Made by a program: the position numbers and the translations under genes. The notes beneath the pieces are model-generated. The model had not been told where the DNA came from and ran no database searches. It saw nothing but the letters and a program-made list of their open reading frames with translations. 64,000 nt of DNA from Nocardia macrotermitis (lineage in GTDB: Bacteria; Actinomycetota; Actinomycetes; Mycobacteriales; Mycobacteriaceae), in the NCBI RefSeq assembly GCF_009604405.1, contig NZ_WEGK01000022.1, positions 49,809 to 113,808 of the forward strand, written 5' to 3'. The number at the start of each line of letters is the position of its first letter. Position 1 is the first letter of the stretch. This document shows positions 54,154 to 62,806 of this stretch, piece after piece.

Positions 54154-56325
54154 GTGAACCGCCGCGACCTCCTGCTGCTGGCCGCGGGCACCCACCCCGA
54201 CCCGCACTCCGTACTCGGCGCACACCCGCACCCCGACGGCACCGTCATCAGAGCCCTTCGGCCACACGCGGATTCGGTCTACGCACGCATCGGCGGCGAG
54301 GACCATCTACTGAAACACGTGGAACACGGCCTCTTCGAAGGCGTCGTACCGCACACCGACCTCTGGGACTACCGCCTGCTGGTCTCCTACCCCGGCGGCC
54401 GCACGGTCCTGGACGCCGACGGCTACCGCTTCCTGCCCACCCTCGGCGAACTGGACCTGCACCTGATCGGCGAGGGCAGACACGAACGCCTCTGGGAGGT
54501 CCTGGGCGCACACCCGCGCCACTACACCACCCCCGACGGCGAGGTCACCGGCGCCTCCTTCGCGGTGTGGGCCCCGAATGCCCGCGGCGTCAGCGTGATC
54601 GGCGATTTCGACGGCTGGAGCGGCAACACCGCCCCCATGCGACGCCTCGGCGGCTCGGGCGTCTGGGAGCTGTTCGTCCCCGGCCTCGGACCGGGCGAGA
54701 AGTACAAGTACAAGATCCACGGCGCGGACGGCGGCACAGTCGACCACGCCGACCCCCTCGCCTTCGCCACCGAAATTCCGCCCGCCACCGCCTCGGTCAT
54801 CACCGAAAGTTCCTACCGCTGGACCGATCACGACTGGCTGCGCACCCGCGCCGCCACCGATCCCACCCGCGCCCCCATGAGCATCTACGAGGTACACCTC
54901 GGCTCCTGGCGCCCCGGCCCGGACTACCGCGAGGCGGGCGCCCAACTCGCCGAATACGTTCGCGCACAGGGCTATACCCACGTCGAGTTGCTCCCCATCG
55001 CCGAACATCCCTTCGGCGGTTCCTGGGGCTACCAGGTCACCTCGTACTACGCCCCGACCGCCCGCTTCGGCGCGCCCGACGACTTCCGCGCCTTCGTCGA
55101 CATCCTGCACACCGCGGGCATCGGCGTCCTACTGGACTGGGTTCCGGCGCACTTCCCGCGCGACCAGTGGGCCCTGGCCCGCTTCGACGGCACCCCCCTC
55201 TACGAACACCCCGACCCCCGCCGCGGTGAGCAATTGGACTGGGGCACCTACGTTTTCGACTTCGGCCGCAACCAGGTCCGTAATTTCCTGGTCGCCAACG
55301 CGCTGTACTGGATCGAGGAATTCCACCTCGACGGCCTGCGCGTCGACGCCGTGGCATCCATGCTCTACCTGGACTATTCGCGCCCCGACGGCGGCTGGGA
55401 ACCCAATATCCACGGCGGCCGCGAGAACCTGGAGGCCGAGCGGTTCCTCCAGGAGATGAACGCCACTGTGCAGCAACGACATCCGGGCGTGGTCACCATC
55501 GCCGAGGAGTCCACCGCCTGGCCGGGCGTCACCCGCCCCACCGACGTCGGCGGCCTGGGCTTCACCATGAAGTGGAACATGGGCTGGATGCACGACACCC
55601 TCGGCTACCTCGGCCACGACCAGGTGCACCGCAGCTGGCACCACAACGAGATCACCTTCGCGGTGGTCTACGCGTGGAGCGAGAACTACGTGCTGCCGAT
55701 CAGTCACGATGAGGTCGTGCACGGCAAGGGCACGCTGTGGACCCGCATGCCCGGCGACGACTTCGCCAAGGCGTGCGGCGTGCGCGCCCTGCTGGCGTAC
55801 ATGTGGTCACATCCGGGCAAACAGTTGCTGTTCATGGGCCAGGACTTCGGCCAGTTCCGCGAGTGGTCGCACGACCGCGGCCTGGACTGGCACGAACTCG
55901 ACAACCCCCTGCACGCGGGCATCCACACCCTGGTCGCCGACCTCAACGCCGCCTACCGCGCCCACCCCGCGCTGTGGACCCAGGACACCTCCCCCGGCGG
56001 CTACGCCTGGATCGAGGCCGACGACCGCGCGGCCAACGTCGTCGCCTTCCTGCGCTACGCCACCGACGGCTCGCCGATCGCCTGCCTCTACAACTTCTCC
56101 GGCTCCGAACACCGCGACTACCGCGTCGGCCTCCCCCTCCCCGGCCACTGGTGCGAAATCCTCAACACCGACGCAATCCCCTACGGCGGCAGCGGAATCG
56201 GCAACCTCGGCGGCGTCGACACCACCGAAACCCCTTGGCACAACCGCCCGGTCTCGGCGGAAATCACCTTGGCCCCCAACAGCGCGGTCTGGCTCGCCCC
56301 AGAGCCGCCCACACGATCTTCGTGA
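54154..56325 (+). CDS. glgB: 1,4-alpha-glucan branching enzyme
   Basis: 723 residues. Two N-terminal CBM48-type domains (about 1-220; second begins FAVWAPNARGVSVIGDFDGWSG), then the GH13_9 barrel. YEVHLGSWRP, HPFGGSWGYQVTSYYAPT, FHLDGLRVDAVASMLYLDY (nucleophile Asp), TIAEESTAWPGVTRP (Glu) and LPISHDEVVHGKG are present. It introduces alpha-1,6 branches into GlgE product. GTG start with AAAGGG ten bases before it. Matches Rv1326c. Confidence 0.95.
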   Translation: MNRRDLLLLAAGTHPDPHSVLGAHPHPDGTVIRALRPHADSVYARIGGEDHLLKHVEHGLFEGVVPHTDLWDYRLLVSYPGGRTVLDADGYRFLPTLGELDLHLIGEGRHERLWEVLGAHPRHYTTPDGEVTGASFAVWAPNARGVSVIGDFDGWSGNTAPMRRLGGSGVWELFVPGLGPGEKYKYKIHGADGGTVDHADPLAFATEIPPATASVITESSYRWTDHDWLRTRAATDPTRAPMSIYEVHLGSWRPGPDYREAGAQLAEYVRAQGYTHVELLPIAEHPFGGSWGYQVTSYYAPTARFGAPDDFRAFVDILHTAGIGVLLDWVPAHFPRDQWALARFDGTPLYEHPDPRRGEQLDWGTYVFDFGRNQVRNFLVANALYWIEEFHLDGLRVDAVASMLYLDYSRPDGGWEPNIHGGRENLEAERFLQEMNATVQQRHPGVVTIAEESTAWPGVTRPTDVGGLGFTMKWNMGWMHDTLGYLGHDQVHRSWHHNEITFAVVYAWSENYVLPISHDEVVHGKGTLWTRMPGDDFAKACGVRALLAYMWSHPGKQLLFMGQDFGQFREWSHDRGLDWHELDNPLHAGIHTLVADLNAAYRAHPALWTQDTSPGGYAWIEADDRAANVVAFLRYATDGSPIACLYNFSGSEHRDYRVGLPLPGHWCEILNTDAIPYGGSGIGNLGGVDTTETPWHNRPVSAEITLAPNSAVWLAPEPPTRSS

Positions 56326-56340
56326 CGGATCTCACTCGTA

Positions 56341-56370
56341 TAACCCAAGTTCTCTGGAGAACTTGGGTTA
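56341..56370. terminator. perfect 30-base palindrome between glgB and the thioredoxin-fold gene
   Basis: TAACCCAAGTTCTCT pairs exactly with GGAGAACTTGGGTTA apart from the unavoidable turn. Its GC content is well below the flanking genes. It lies in the 120-base gap between convergent genes and probably terminates both. Confidence 0.6.
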
Positions 56371-56445
56371 GTCACAAGACGACCCAGCCCCTCAACCGTC
56401 GGCCCGAAGCGTGAATCCTCCGGGCACTCACAGCCACCGGGTCTG

Positions 56446-57339
56446 TCAGTACAGCGCGGTAGCCAGCTTGCGACGAGCCGCGACAACCACCGGATCAGCG
56501 GTATCGAACAACTCGAACAGCTCCACCAGCCGCGTGCGCACCCGATTCCGGTCATCCCCGGCAGTGCGCTTGATCAGATTGATCAGCCGCGCGAACGCCC
56601 CATCCGGCTCACCGTTGAACAGCTCCATATCCGCGGCCCCGAACGCGGCATCGATATCGGCCGGATCCGCGTCCGCCCGCGCGATCGCATCCTCCGGCAG
56701 CCCCTGGGTGCGCGCGTAGAACCGCACCTGCCGCAGCGCGGCCTTGGCCTCGGAATTCCCCGGCTCGGCCGCCAGAATCGCCTCGTAGGCGCCGATCGCA
56801 CCGTCGACGTCACCGCGCTCGAGCGCCTCCTCGGCCGCGGTGAAACGCGGATCCTCGGGCTCGGGCTGCGCGGCCCCCTCGGGCCCGTCCGGCAACTGCC
56901 CGCGCACGGCCTCCATGACCGCGGTGAGCCACTCCCGCACCCGCGGCTCGGGCTGGGCGCCCTGGAAATCGGCCAGCGGCTGCCCACCGGCCACCGCGAT
57001 CACCGTCGGAATCCCCTGCACCCCGAACGCCTGCGCGATCCGCATATTCGGTTCGGCCTCGACCGTCGCCAGATCCCAGCCGCCGTCGGCCTCACCGACC
57101 AGCCGCTCGAACAGTTTGACCAGCTCCACGCTGCCCGGACTGCGCTGCGAGTACAGCACCACGACCACCGGCGCCTGCATCGAACGACGCAGCACCTGCG
57201 TCTCGAAATTGGCCTCGGTGACCGCGTGATCACTCGGAACATCAGTGGCCGCAGGCTGTTTCAAGCTGGACAGATCCACCGCGCCGGACATGGCGGCGGC
57301 AGCGGCGGGCGAGGGACGACGTGCAGCTGGTCGAGTCAC
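56446..57339 (-). CDS. thioredoxin-fold/TPR protein lacking CxxC (YbbN/CnoX-like)
   Basis: 297 residues. The thioredoxin-like domain (about 45-150) has YSQRSPGSVELV where thioredoxins carry WCGPC, so both redox cysteines are missing. Two or three TPR-like units follow (FTAAEEALERGDVDGAIGAYEAIL, and so on). Related YbbN/CnoX proteins act as co-chaperones for GroEL or DnaK. Matches Rv1324. GTG start with GGAAG three bases upstream. Confidence 0.87.
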   Translation of the reverse strand: MTRPAARRPSPAAAAAMSGAVDLSSLKQPAATDVPSDHAVTEANFETQVLRRSMQAPVVVVLYSQRSPGSVELVKLFERLVGEADGGWDLATVEAEPNMRIAQAFGVQGIPTVIAVAGGQPLADFQGAQPEPRVREWLTAVMEAVRGQLPDGPEGAAQPEPEDPRFTAAEEALERGDVDGAIGAYEAILAAEPGNSEAKAALRQVRFYARTQGLPEDAIARADADPADIDAAFGAADMELFNGEPDGAFARLINLIKRTAGDDRNRVRTRLVELFELFDTADPVVVAARRKLATALY

Positions 57340-57393
57340 AGCTTCCAGTTTGTCACGACCCGGCAGCGGCAGCTGCCGGGGCTGTGACAACTT

Positions 57394-57458
57394 CGGCATG
57401 AGCGGGGCGTTGCGTGGTTACGCTCCGCTGCCGCCTCCACGCCTGACCGCTCATGCCG
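57394..57458 (+). repeat. hairpin repeat with conserved loop (family 1, copy A)
   Basis: Outer stem CGGCATGAGCGG/CCGCTCATGCCG (12 bp), inner stem GGCGT/ACGCC, 3-base bulge TGA on the 3' side, and a 28-base loop with the core CGTGGTTACGCTCCGCTGCC. The right arm overlaps the last codons of the DUF3817 gene on the other strand. Confidence 0.75.
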
Positions 57459-57783
57459 GACTCAATTCACCCAGCTGCCCCGACCGGATCGCCCACCGCT
57501 CGAAGAAGAACGAGGTGAACGGGATCACCGACGAGACCAGCCCCAGCAGGATGGTGCGGGCGGGCCACTCGAACTCCCGCCACGCCATCAACAGACTGAA
57601 CGCGTACGCCACGAAGATGAGGCCGTGCACCATCCCGAACACCATCAACGGCCATTCGACCGGCGGTGTCACCCCGTGCTTGAAGTACATCCCGATGAAC
57701 AGCAGCACCCAGCCGCCCACCTCGAGGATGCCGAACAGTCGCACCCGCTTCGCCAGAGTGCTCACGTCGAAGATCTCGCCCAT
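57451..57783 (-). CDS. DUF3817 membrane protein
   Basis: 110 residues with three hydrophobic segments; RVRLFGILEVGGWVLLFIGMYFKHG and MVFGMVHGLIFVAYAFSLLMAW are typical of DUF3817. A second member of the family in this window (the other starts at 27507). The start is uncertain among several Met codons (57801, 57792, 57783). Function unknown. Confidence 0.78.
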   Translation of the reverse strand: MGEIFDVSTLAKRVRLFGILEVGGWVLLFIGMYFKHGVTPPVEWPLMVFGMVHGLIFVAYAFSLLMAWREFEWPARTILLGLVSSVIPFTSFFFERWAIRSGQLGELSPA

Positions 57784-57883
57784 GCGCTCCATTGTGCCCA
57801 ACCCCTACGACACCTCGTAGTGGGTGTGCCCCAATCCACAGGAAAAGCTCATCCTCGCCCGACGCGGCACTCCCGACGGATCG

Positions 57884-59068
57884 CTACCGAACCTTCACGA
57901 TCAACGCGTCACCCTGACCGCCACCACCACACAGCGCCGCCGCACCGATACCGCCACCACGGCGCTTCAACTCCAACGCCAGATGCAGCACGATCCGCGC
58001 ACCCGACATCCCCAGCGGATGCCCGATCGCGATCGCGCCACCGTTCACGTTCACCTTCTCCGGATCGATCCCGAGCTTGCGCGTCGAGGCCACCCCGACC
58101 GCCGCGAACGCCTCGTTGATCTCCACCACATCCAGATCCGCGGGCGAAATCCCTTCCCGCGCACACGCTTTGGCGATCGCATTGGCGGGCTGCTGCTGCA
58201 ACGTGGAATCCGGCCCGGCCACCACGCCCGCCGCGCCGATCTCCGCGATCCAGCTCAGCCCCAGCTCCTGTGCCTTGGCCTTGCTCATCACGACCACTGC
58301 GGCCGCACCGTCGGAGATCTGCGAAGCCGACCCCGCAGTCACCGTGCCGTCCTTGCGGAACGCCGGGCGCAGCTTGCCCAGCGACTCGGCCGTGGTGTCC
58401 GCCCGAATGCCCTCGTCCTGCCCGAACAGCACCGGATCACCCTTGCGCTGCGGCACCGGCACCGGCGTCACCTCGTCGTCGAACACGCCGTTCTTCCACG
58501 CCGCGGCCGCCTTCTGGTGCGAGGCCGCCGCGAACGCGTCCTGCTCCTCGCGGCTGATGTGGTCGACGTCGTTGCGCTGCTCGGTCAGCAGCCCCATCGC
58601 CTGATCGGTGAAGATGTCGTGCAGCCCGTCGTACGCCATGCTGTCGCGCAACGTCGTGTCGCCGTACTTGAAGCCCTCGCGGCTCTTCTCCAGCAGATGC
58701 GGCGCCCGCGTCATCGACTCCTGCCCGCCGGCCACCACGATCTCGTACTCGCCCGCGCGAATCAGCTGATCCGCCAACGCAATTGCGTTGATCCCCGACA
58801 GGCACACCTTGTTCACGGTCAACGCCGGAACGTCCATCGGGATGCCCGCGGCCACCGCGGCCTGCCGCGCCGGGATCTGCCCCGCACCCGCGGTCAGCAC
58901 CTGCCCCATGATCACGTAATCCACCGACTCCGGCGCGACCCCGCCCTTCCCCAGCGCCGCCTTGATCGCGAAACCGCCCAGGTCGGACCCGGAGAATCCG
59001 GCCAGCCCACCGAGCAGCCGACCGACGGGAGTGCGGGCTCCGGAAACGATGACGGAGGTGGTGGTCAC
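57884..59068 (-). CDS. fadA4: acetyl-CoA acetyltransferase (thiolase)
   Basis: 394 residues, usual thiolase length. VNKVCLSGINAIALAD holds the nucleophilic Cys, EINEAFAAV the loop His/Asn region, GHPLGMSGARI the His and CGGGGQGDALIV the second Cys. It condenses or cleaves acetoacetyl-CoA. GTG start with TGAGGA before it; a GTG four codons upstream is possible. Matches Rv1323 (fadA4) by order. Confidence 0.93.
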   Translation of the reverse strand: MTTTSVIVSGARTPVGRLLGGLAGFSGSDLGGFAIKAALGKGGVAPESVDYVIMGQVLTAGAGQIPARQAAVAAGIPMDVPALTVNKVCLSGINAIALADQLIRAGEYEIVVAGGQESMTRAPHLLEKSREGFKYGDTTLRDSMAYDGLHDIFTDQAMGLLTEQRNDVDHISREEQDAFAAASHQKAAAAWKNGVFDDEVTPVPVPQRKGDPVLFGQDEGIRADTTAESLGKLRPAFRKDGTVTAGSASQISDGAAAVVVMSKAKAQELGLSWIAEIGAAGVVAGPDSTLQQQPANAIAKACAREGISPADLDVVEINEAFAAVGVASTRKLGIDPEKVNVNGGAIAIGHPLGMSGARIVLHLALELKRRGGGIGAAALCGGGGQGDALIVKVR

Positions 59069-59177
59069 GATGATCCTCACTTCTCGGGTCGATGCTGCGT
59101 ACGGGCGGATCGGACCGCTCTGTACTCAACGGTAACCCGGGCGGTCCGGACGGCACCATGGTGGTGCGCGCTACCCC

Positions 59178-59243
59178 CGGCATGGGTGGATCAGGGCCGA
59201 AGGCGGCAGCGGAGCATAACCACGTAGGCCCCCACCCATGCCG
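59178..59243 (-). repeat. hairpin repeat with conserved loop (family 1, copy B)
   Basis: Read on the minus strand: CGGCATGGGTGG/CCACCCATGCCG (12 bp), inner stem GGGCC/GGCCC, 4-base bulge TGAT on the 3' side, and a 28-base loop with the core CGTGGTTATGCTCCGCTGCC. Both stems differ from copy A by paired changes. It sits between fadA4 and mce, four bases before the mce -10 element. Confidence 0.75.
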
Positions 59244-59260
59244 CCATTAGACTCCGCAAG

Positions 59261-59731
59261 GTGAGCACACCCGAAAAGACCGAATTCATTCCCGCCGACT
59301 ATGTGATCGCCGTGGACCATGTCGGCATCGCCGTCCCGGACCTCGACGCAGCCGTGACCTGGTACTCCGAAAAGCTCGGTATGATCGAGACGCACCGTGA
59401 GGTCAACGAGGGCCAGGGGGTGCACGAGGCAATGCTGTCGTTGCCCGCTGCCGGAGACAGGTCGACTGCTCTGCAGTTGCTGGCCCCTCTCAACGAGCAA
59501 TCGACCATTGCGAAATTCATCGATCGCAACGGCCCCGGACTCCAACAGCTGGCCTACCGGGTGACCGATATCGACGCTGTCGCAAGCAATCTCCGAGACC
59601 AAGGCGTACGCCTGCTGTACGACGCACCGCGTCCGGGAACCGCGGGCTCGCGCATCAATTTCCTGCACCCCAAGGATGCTGGTGGTGTGCTCATCGAGCT
59701 GGTCGAGCCGAACGCGAATCCTACTCACTAG
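59261..59731 (+). CDS. mce: methylmalonyl-CoA epimerase
   Basis: 156 residues, glyoxalase/vicinal-oxygen-chelate fold in two halves. DHVGIAVPDLDAAVTWY carries the first metal His and LIELVEP the last Glu. GPGLQQLAYRV has Gln-Gln where many epimerases have His-His; actinobacterial members I recall share this. It interconverts (R)- and (S)-methylmalonyl-CoA. TAGACT (59248-59253) lies seven bases before the GTG, so probably leaderless. Matches Rv1322A. Confidence 0.9.
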   Translation: MSTPEKTEFIPADYVIAVDHVGIAVPDLDAAVTWYSEKLGMIETHREVNEGQGVHEAMLSLPAAGDRSTALQLLAPLNEQSTIAKFIDRNGPGLQQLAYRVTDIDAVASNLRDQGVRLLYDAPRPGTAGSRINFLHPKDAGGVLIELVEPNANPTH

Positions 59732-59804
59732 TACCGCAATCCGACCGCGAAAACTTGTCGTAACGACATTCGCGGTCGGGTCACCATGGTGCGCACGCAA
59801 GCGG

Positions 59805-59810
59805 TAGTTT
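59805..59810 (+). promoter_or_regulatory. -10 element of the DivIVA-like gene, leaderless
   Basis: TAGTTT ends seven bases before the ATG at 59818. Confidence 0.4.
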
Positions 59811-59817
59811 GTGGGGC

Positions 59818-60819
59818 ATGTCGTCCACTGAGCCCGATCGCAATCGCTTCGTTGCGTTGCCCTTTACCGTGGTCCGGAAGGGGTATGACCGCGATGAAGT
59901 TCGCAATTACTTCGACCGATTCGATGCCGAACTGAGGGTCACCGCTACCGACCGCGATGCCGCCGCTGCCCAGGCCCGGAACCTGGCCGCCCAGCTGGAG
60001 GATGCGCGTGACGAAATCGATGAGCTGCGTAAGGAAGTCGATCGTCTGTCGGTCCCCCCGACCACCGCGGAGGGGATGAGCGACCGTATCTCGCGCATGC
60101 TGCGCCTGGCGTCGGACGAGGCGTCCGAGGTCCGCGCCCAGGCCCAGGCCGAGGCTGCCGAGATGGTCTCCATCGCCGAGCAGCAGGCCACCGAAATGCG
60201 CGGTAAGTACGAGTCGCTGCTCGCCGAGACCAAGGAGAAGCGCGAAGCGCTCGAGATCGAGTTCGAGCAGACCCTCGCCAACGCGCGCAACGAGTCCGCC
60301 AAGATCGTCGAGGCCGCCACCGCCGAGGCCGACCGCCTCACCAAGGAGGCCGAGGCCAAGATCAAGGCCCAGCAGCAGGACTTCGAAGTCAGCATGGCCG
60401 ACCGGCGCACCAAGCTCACCCGCGCCATGGAGGAGCTCGAGGCCACCAGCCGCTCCGACGCCGCGCAGCGCATCAAGGAAGCCACCGACGAGTCCAACCG
60501 TCTGGTCGGCAACGCCACCCAGCAGGCCGATCGCAAGATCGCCCACGCCAAGGAACTCGCCGAGGAGATGCGCGTGCTGCGCGGCCGAGTCCTGGCTCAG
60601 CTCTTGGGAATTCGCGGCCAGCTCGATTCCGTACCGGCCATGCTCGCCGCGGTCAACCGCGAGAGCGAACTGCTCGACGGCGCCGCCGAACCGCGGTCGC
60701 TGGGCAGCAAGCAGTCCGGGTCCGGACGCCAGCAGCAGAAGGCCATCCCCGAGCTGCGTGATGCCGAGGATGAGATCGTCGACGAAGACCAGCGCGAGAG
60801 CGCCGAAGTCGCACGTTAG
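59818..60819 (+). CDS. DivIVA-domain coiled-coil protein
   Basis: 333 residues. FVALPFTVVRKGYDRDEVRNYFDRFDAEL (about 10-38) is a DivIVA-type N-terminal lipid-binding segment, followed by a long coiled coil rich in Ala, Glu, Lys and Arg to about residue 270 and an acidic tail. Similar proteins act in polar growth or cell-envelope organisation; it is not Wag31 itself, which lies in the division cluster. A strong terminator follows. Confidence 0.8.
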   Translation: MSSTEPDRNRFVALPFTVVRKGYDRDEVRNYFDRFDAELRVTATDRDAAAAQARNLAAQLEDARDEIDELRKEVDRLSVPPTTAEGMSDRISRMLRLASDEASEVRAQAQAEAAEMVSIAEQQATEMRGKYESLLAETKEKREALEIEFEQTLANARNESAKIVEAATAEADRLTKEAEAKIKAQQQDFEVSMADRRTKLTRAMEELEATSRSDAAQRIKEATDESNRLVGNATQQADRKIAHAKELAEEMRVLRGRVLAQLLGIRGQLDSVPAMLAAVNRESELLDGAAEPRSLGSKQSGSGRQQQKAIPELRDAEDEIVDEDQRESAEVAR

Positions 60820-60877
60820 ACCGTAGGTCCCCCGCGGACCTGCGCTTGTCCCTGCCCGGACGACAGATATCCGTTCC

Positions 60878-60908
60878 AAGGCCGCCCCCTCATCCAGGGG
60901 GCGGCCTT
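60878..60908 (+). terminator. terminator of the DivIVA-like gene
   Basis: AAGGCCGCCCCCT and AGGGGGCGGCCTT form a perfect 13-bp stem with a 5-base loop, followed by CCTTATG. A weaker hairpin (AGGTCC/GGACCT, 60825-60841) precedes it. Confidence 0.85.
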
Positions 60909-60950
60909 CCTTATGTGCACGAGGCCCCGGGAGCTACCCTCGATAACGTC

Positions 60951-61259
60951 ATGCCCCGCCGCAAACCGAACCCCCGCAACTCCTCGGCGCGGTCCCAACG
61001 GGACCCGCGCCCGATCGGCGACGTCTTCGGACGCACCGAGGACGGTCCGGGCGGCGCGGAAACCTTTGTGGTGCGCACGATTCCGGGTTCCCGCGCGGTG
61101 AAGACCTACCGCTGCCCCGGCTGTGATCACGAAATCGCCCCGGGCACAGCACATATCGTCGCCTGGGCGGTCGACGGCGGCGAAGACGACCGCCGCCACT
61201 GGCACACCGGCTGCTGGCGCGGCCGTCACACCAGAACCATCACCCGCCGCTGGAGCTGA
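60951..61259 (+). CDS. small protein with a zinc-ribbon-like Cys/His motif
   Basis: 102 residues, basic. After a disordered N-terminus, TYRCPGCDHEIAPGTAH and HWHTGCWRGRH give a CxxC plus HxxC arrangement that could bind zinc. Orthologues are commonly labelled ATP/GTP-binding protein, but no P-loop is visible here. It lies between the DivIVA-like gene and the convergent nucS, as in related genomes. Function unknown. Confidence 0.7.
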   Translation: MPRRKPNPRNSSARSQRDPRPIGDVFGRTEDGPGGAETFVVRTIPGSRAVKTYRCPGCDHEIAPGTAHIVAWAVDGGEDDRRHWHTGCWRGRHTRTITRRWS

Positions 61260-61316
61260 AAGAGCTTCCCCCGCAACCGAAGCCGCGGCGACCGCAACGA
61301 AAGTCGCCGCGCCCCA

Positions 61317-61988
61317 CTAGAACAGCCGGAACTCGTCGCTCTCGGTACCACGCAGCGCATCGTAATCGAGTGTCACACAACGAATCCCACGATCCGTCGC
61401 GAGCGTGCGCGCCTGCGGCTTGATCTGCTGCGCCGCGAAGACCCCACTCACCGGCGCGATCAGCGAATCCCGGTTCAGCAGTTCGAGATACCGGGTGAGC
61501 TGTTCGACACCGTCGATCTCACCGCGCCGCTTGATCTCCACCGCGACCGTCGCCCCGTCGGCGTCCCGGCACAGGATGTCCACCGGACCGATCGCGGTCA
61601 TGTACTCGCGACGGATCAATGTGTAACCGGCGCCGAGGGTTTCGATGTGCTCGGCGAGCAACTCCTGCAGATGCGCCTCGACACCGTCCTTCACCAGACC
61701 CGGATCCACGCCGAGTTCGTGCGAGGAATCGTGCTCGATCTCCTCGACGGTGATGCGCAGTTCCTCACCGGCCTTGTTGGTCACCACCCACAGCTTGGCC
61801 GCGTCCCCGTCGCGCTCCTCCAGCCAGCACGGCGGGCTCATCCAGTTCAGCGGCTTGTAGGAACCGCCGTCCGAATGCACGAGTACCGATCCGTCCGCCT
61901 TCATCAGTAGCAGACGACGAGCCATCGGGAGATGAGCGGTGAGCCGACCCACGTAGTCGACCTGACAGCGAGCAATCACGAGGCGCAC
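61317..61988 (-). CDS. nucS: mismatch-specific endonuclease NucS/EndoMS
   Basis: 223 residues. RLVIARCQVDYVGRLTAHLP is the N-terminal DNA-binding start. GPVDILCRDADGATVAVEIKRRG holds the catalytic Asp and the ExK pair. It cuts both strands at G-T, G-G and T-T mismatches and provides the non-MutS mismatch repair of actinobacteria. GTG start at 61988; TAGAGT (61996-62001) lies seven bases upstream, so probably leaderless. Matches Rv1321. Confidence 0.95.
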   Translation of the reverse strand: MRLVIARCQVDYVGRLTAHLPMARRLLLMKADGSVLVHSDGGSYKPLNWMSPPCWLEERDGDAAKLWVVTNKAGEELRITVEEIEHDSSHELGVDPGLVKDGVEAHLQELLAEHIETLGAGYTLIRREYMTAIGPVDILCRDADGATVAVEIKRRGEIDGVEQLTRYLELLNRDSLIAPVSGVFAAQQIKPQARTLATDRGIRCVTLDYDALRGTESDEFRLF

Positions 61989-62058
61989 CCCAGGCACTCT
62001 AGGCGACCGCGTCCCGGCCCGATCCGCAAGGGCCACCTACGGATCCGCGCCGAACGTC

Positions 62059-62784
62059 TCAATTCAGCAGGAACGACACCGCCAGCGCCGCGCCGGCCAC
62101 CACCGGAACCAGATCGAACCACCCCAGCCGATATGCCGCAGCCCGCCCGCGCACGATCATCAGCGCCCCGATCCCGGTCCCGATCAGATACGCCAGCAGA
62201 TGGCCGACACTGGTGAAATCCCGATCGTCGACCACTCCCTGCACCGCGATCACCAGCCACACCAGCCCCCACGCGATCCGCCGCCCCCGCGGCACGACCA
62301 CGATCAGCGAACCGAACAGCGCCATCACTCCGTAACTGATCCCCACGTCCTCGGAGTCCCCCAAACTGCCGGGCAGCCACCCCATCCCGATCCCCACCCA
62401 CAGCCCCACCGCCACCAGCAGCGTCGCACCGATATGACCGGCCAGGAACGTCCAGACCGCGCGCAACGCACCGAACCGCAGTTCCACCAGCGCCACCAGA
62501 CAGGCCGCCAGCGGCACGTTCGTGATCGTCGAATCGGTATCCCCGATGACGAACGCACTGGACACCAGCGTCGCGATCCGGCCGTGCCGCAGATTGTCCA
62601 GATTCGTACTGGTATCGGCGAGAATCCGCGCCTGCACATCGCCCCCGACCCGCGCGTAGATCACCGCCACCACGACCAGCGCCACCACATAACCGATAGT
62701 GACGGGCAGCCAGTGCCGACGTCGCAACTCGCCGACAGCGACGGCCAGCCCGGTCCGGATCGAGGCCGGAAGTCCCGATGTCAT
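62059..62784 (-). CDS. rhomboid-like membrane protein
   Basis: 241 residues, six membrane segments. DVGISYGVMALFG contains GxSxG and SVGHLLAYLIG a late His, so a Ser-His dyad may be present, though the arrangement differs from the rhomboid at 30774. It is about 40% similar by eye to the next protein, and the pair probably arose by duplication. It lies 22 bases after that gene, likely in one operon. Confidence 0.8.
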   Translation of the reverse strand: MTSGLPASIRTGLAVAVGELRRRHWLPVTIGYVVALVVVAVIYARVGGDVQARILADTSTNLDNLRHGRIATLVSSAFVIGDTDSTITNVPLAACLVALVELRFGALRAVWTFLAGHIGATLLVAVGLWVGIGMGWLPGSLGDSEDVGISYGVMALFGSLIVVVPRGRRIAWGLVWLVIAVQGVVDDRDFTSVGHLLAYLIGTGIGALMIVRGRAAAYRLGWFDLVPVVAGAALAVSFLLN

Positions 62785-62806
62785 GGTCGCGCGATGGTTC
62801 CGCGGT

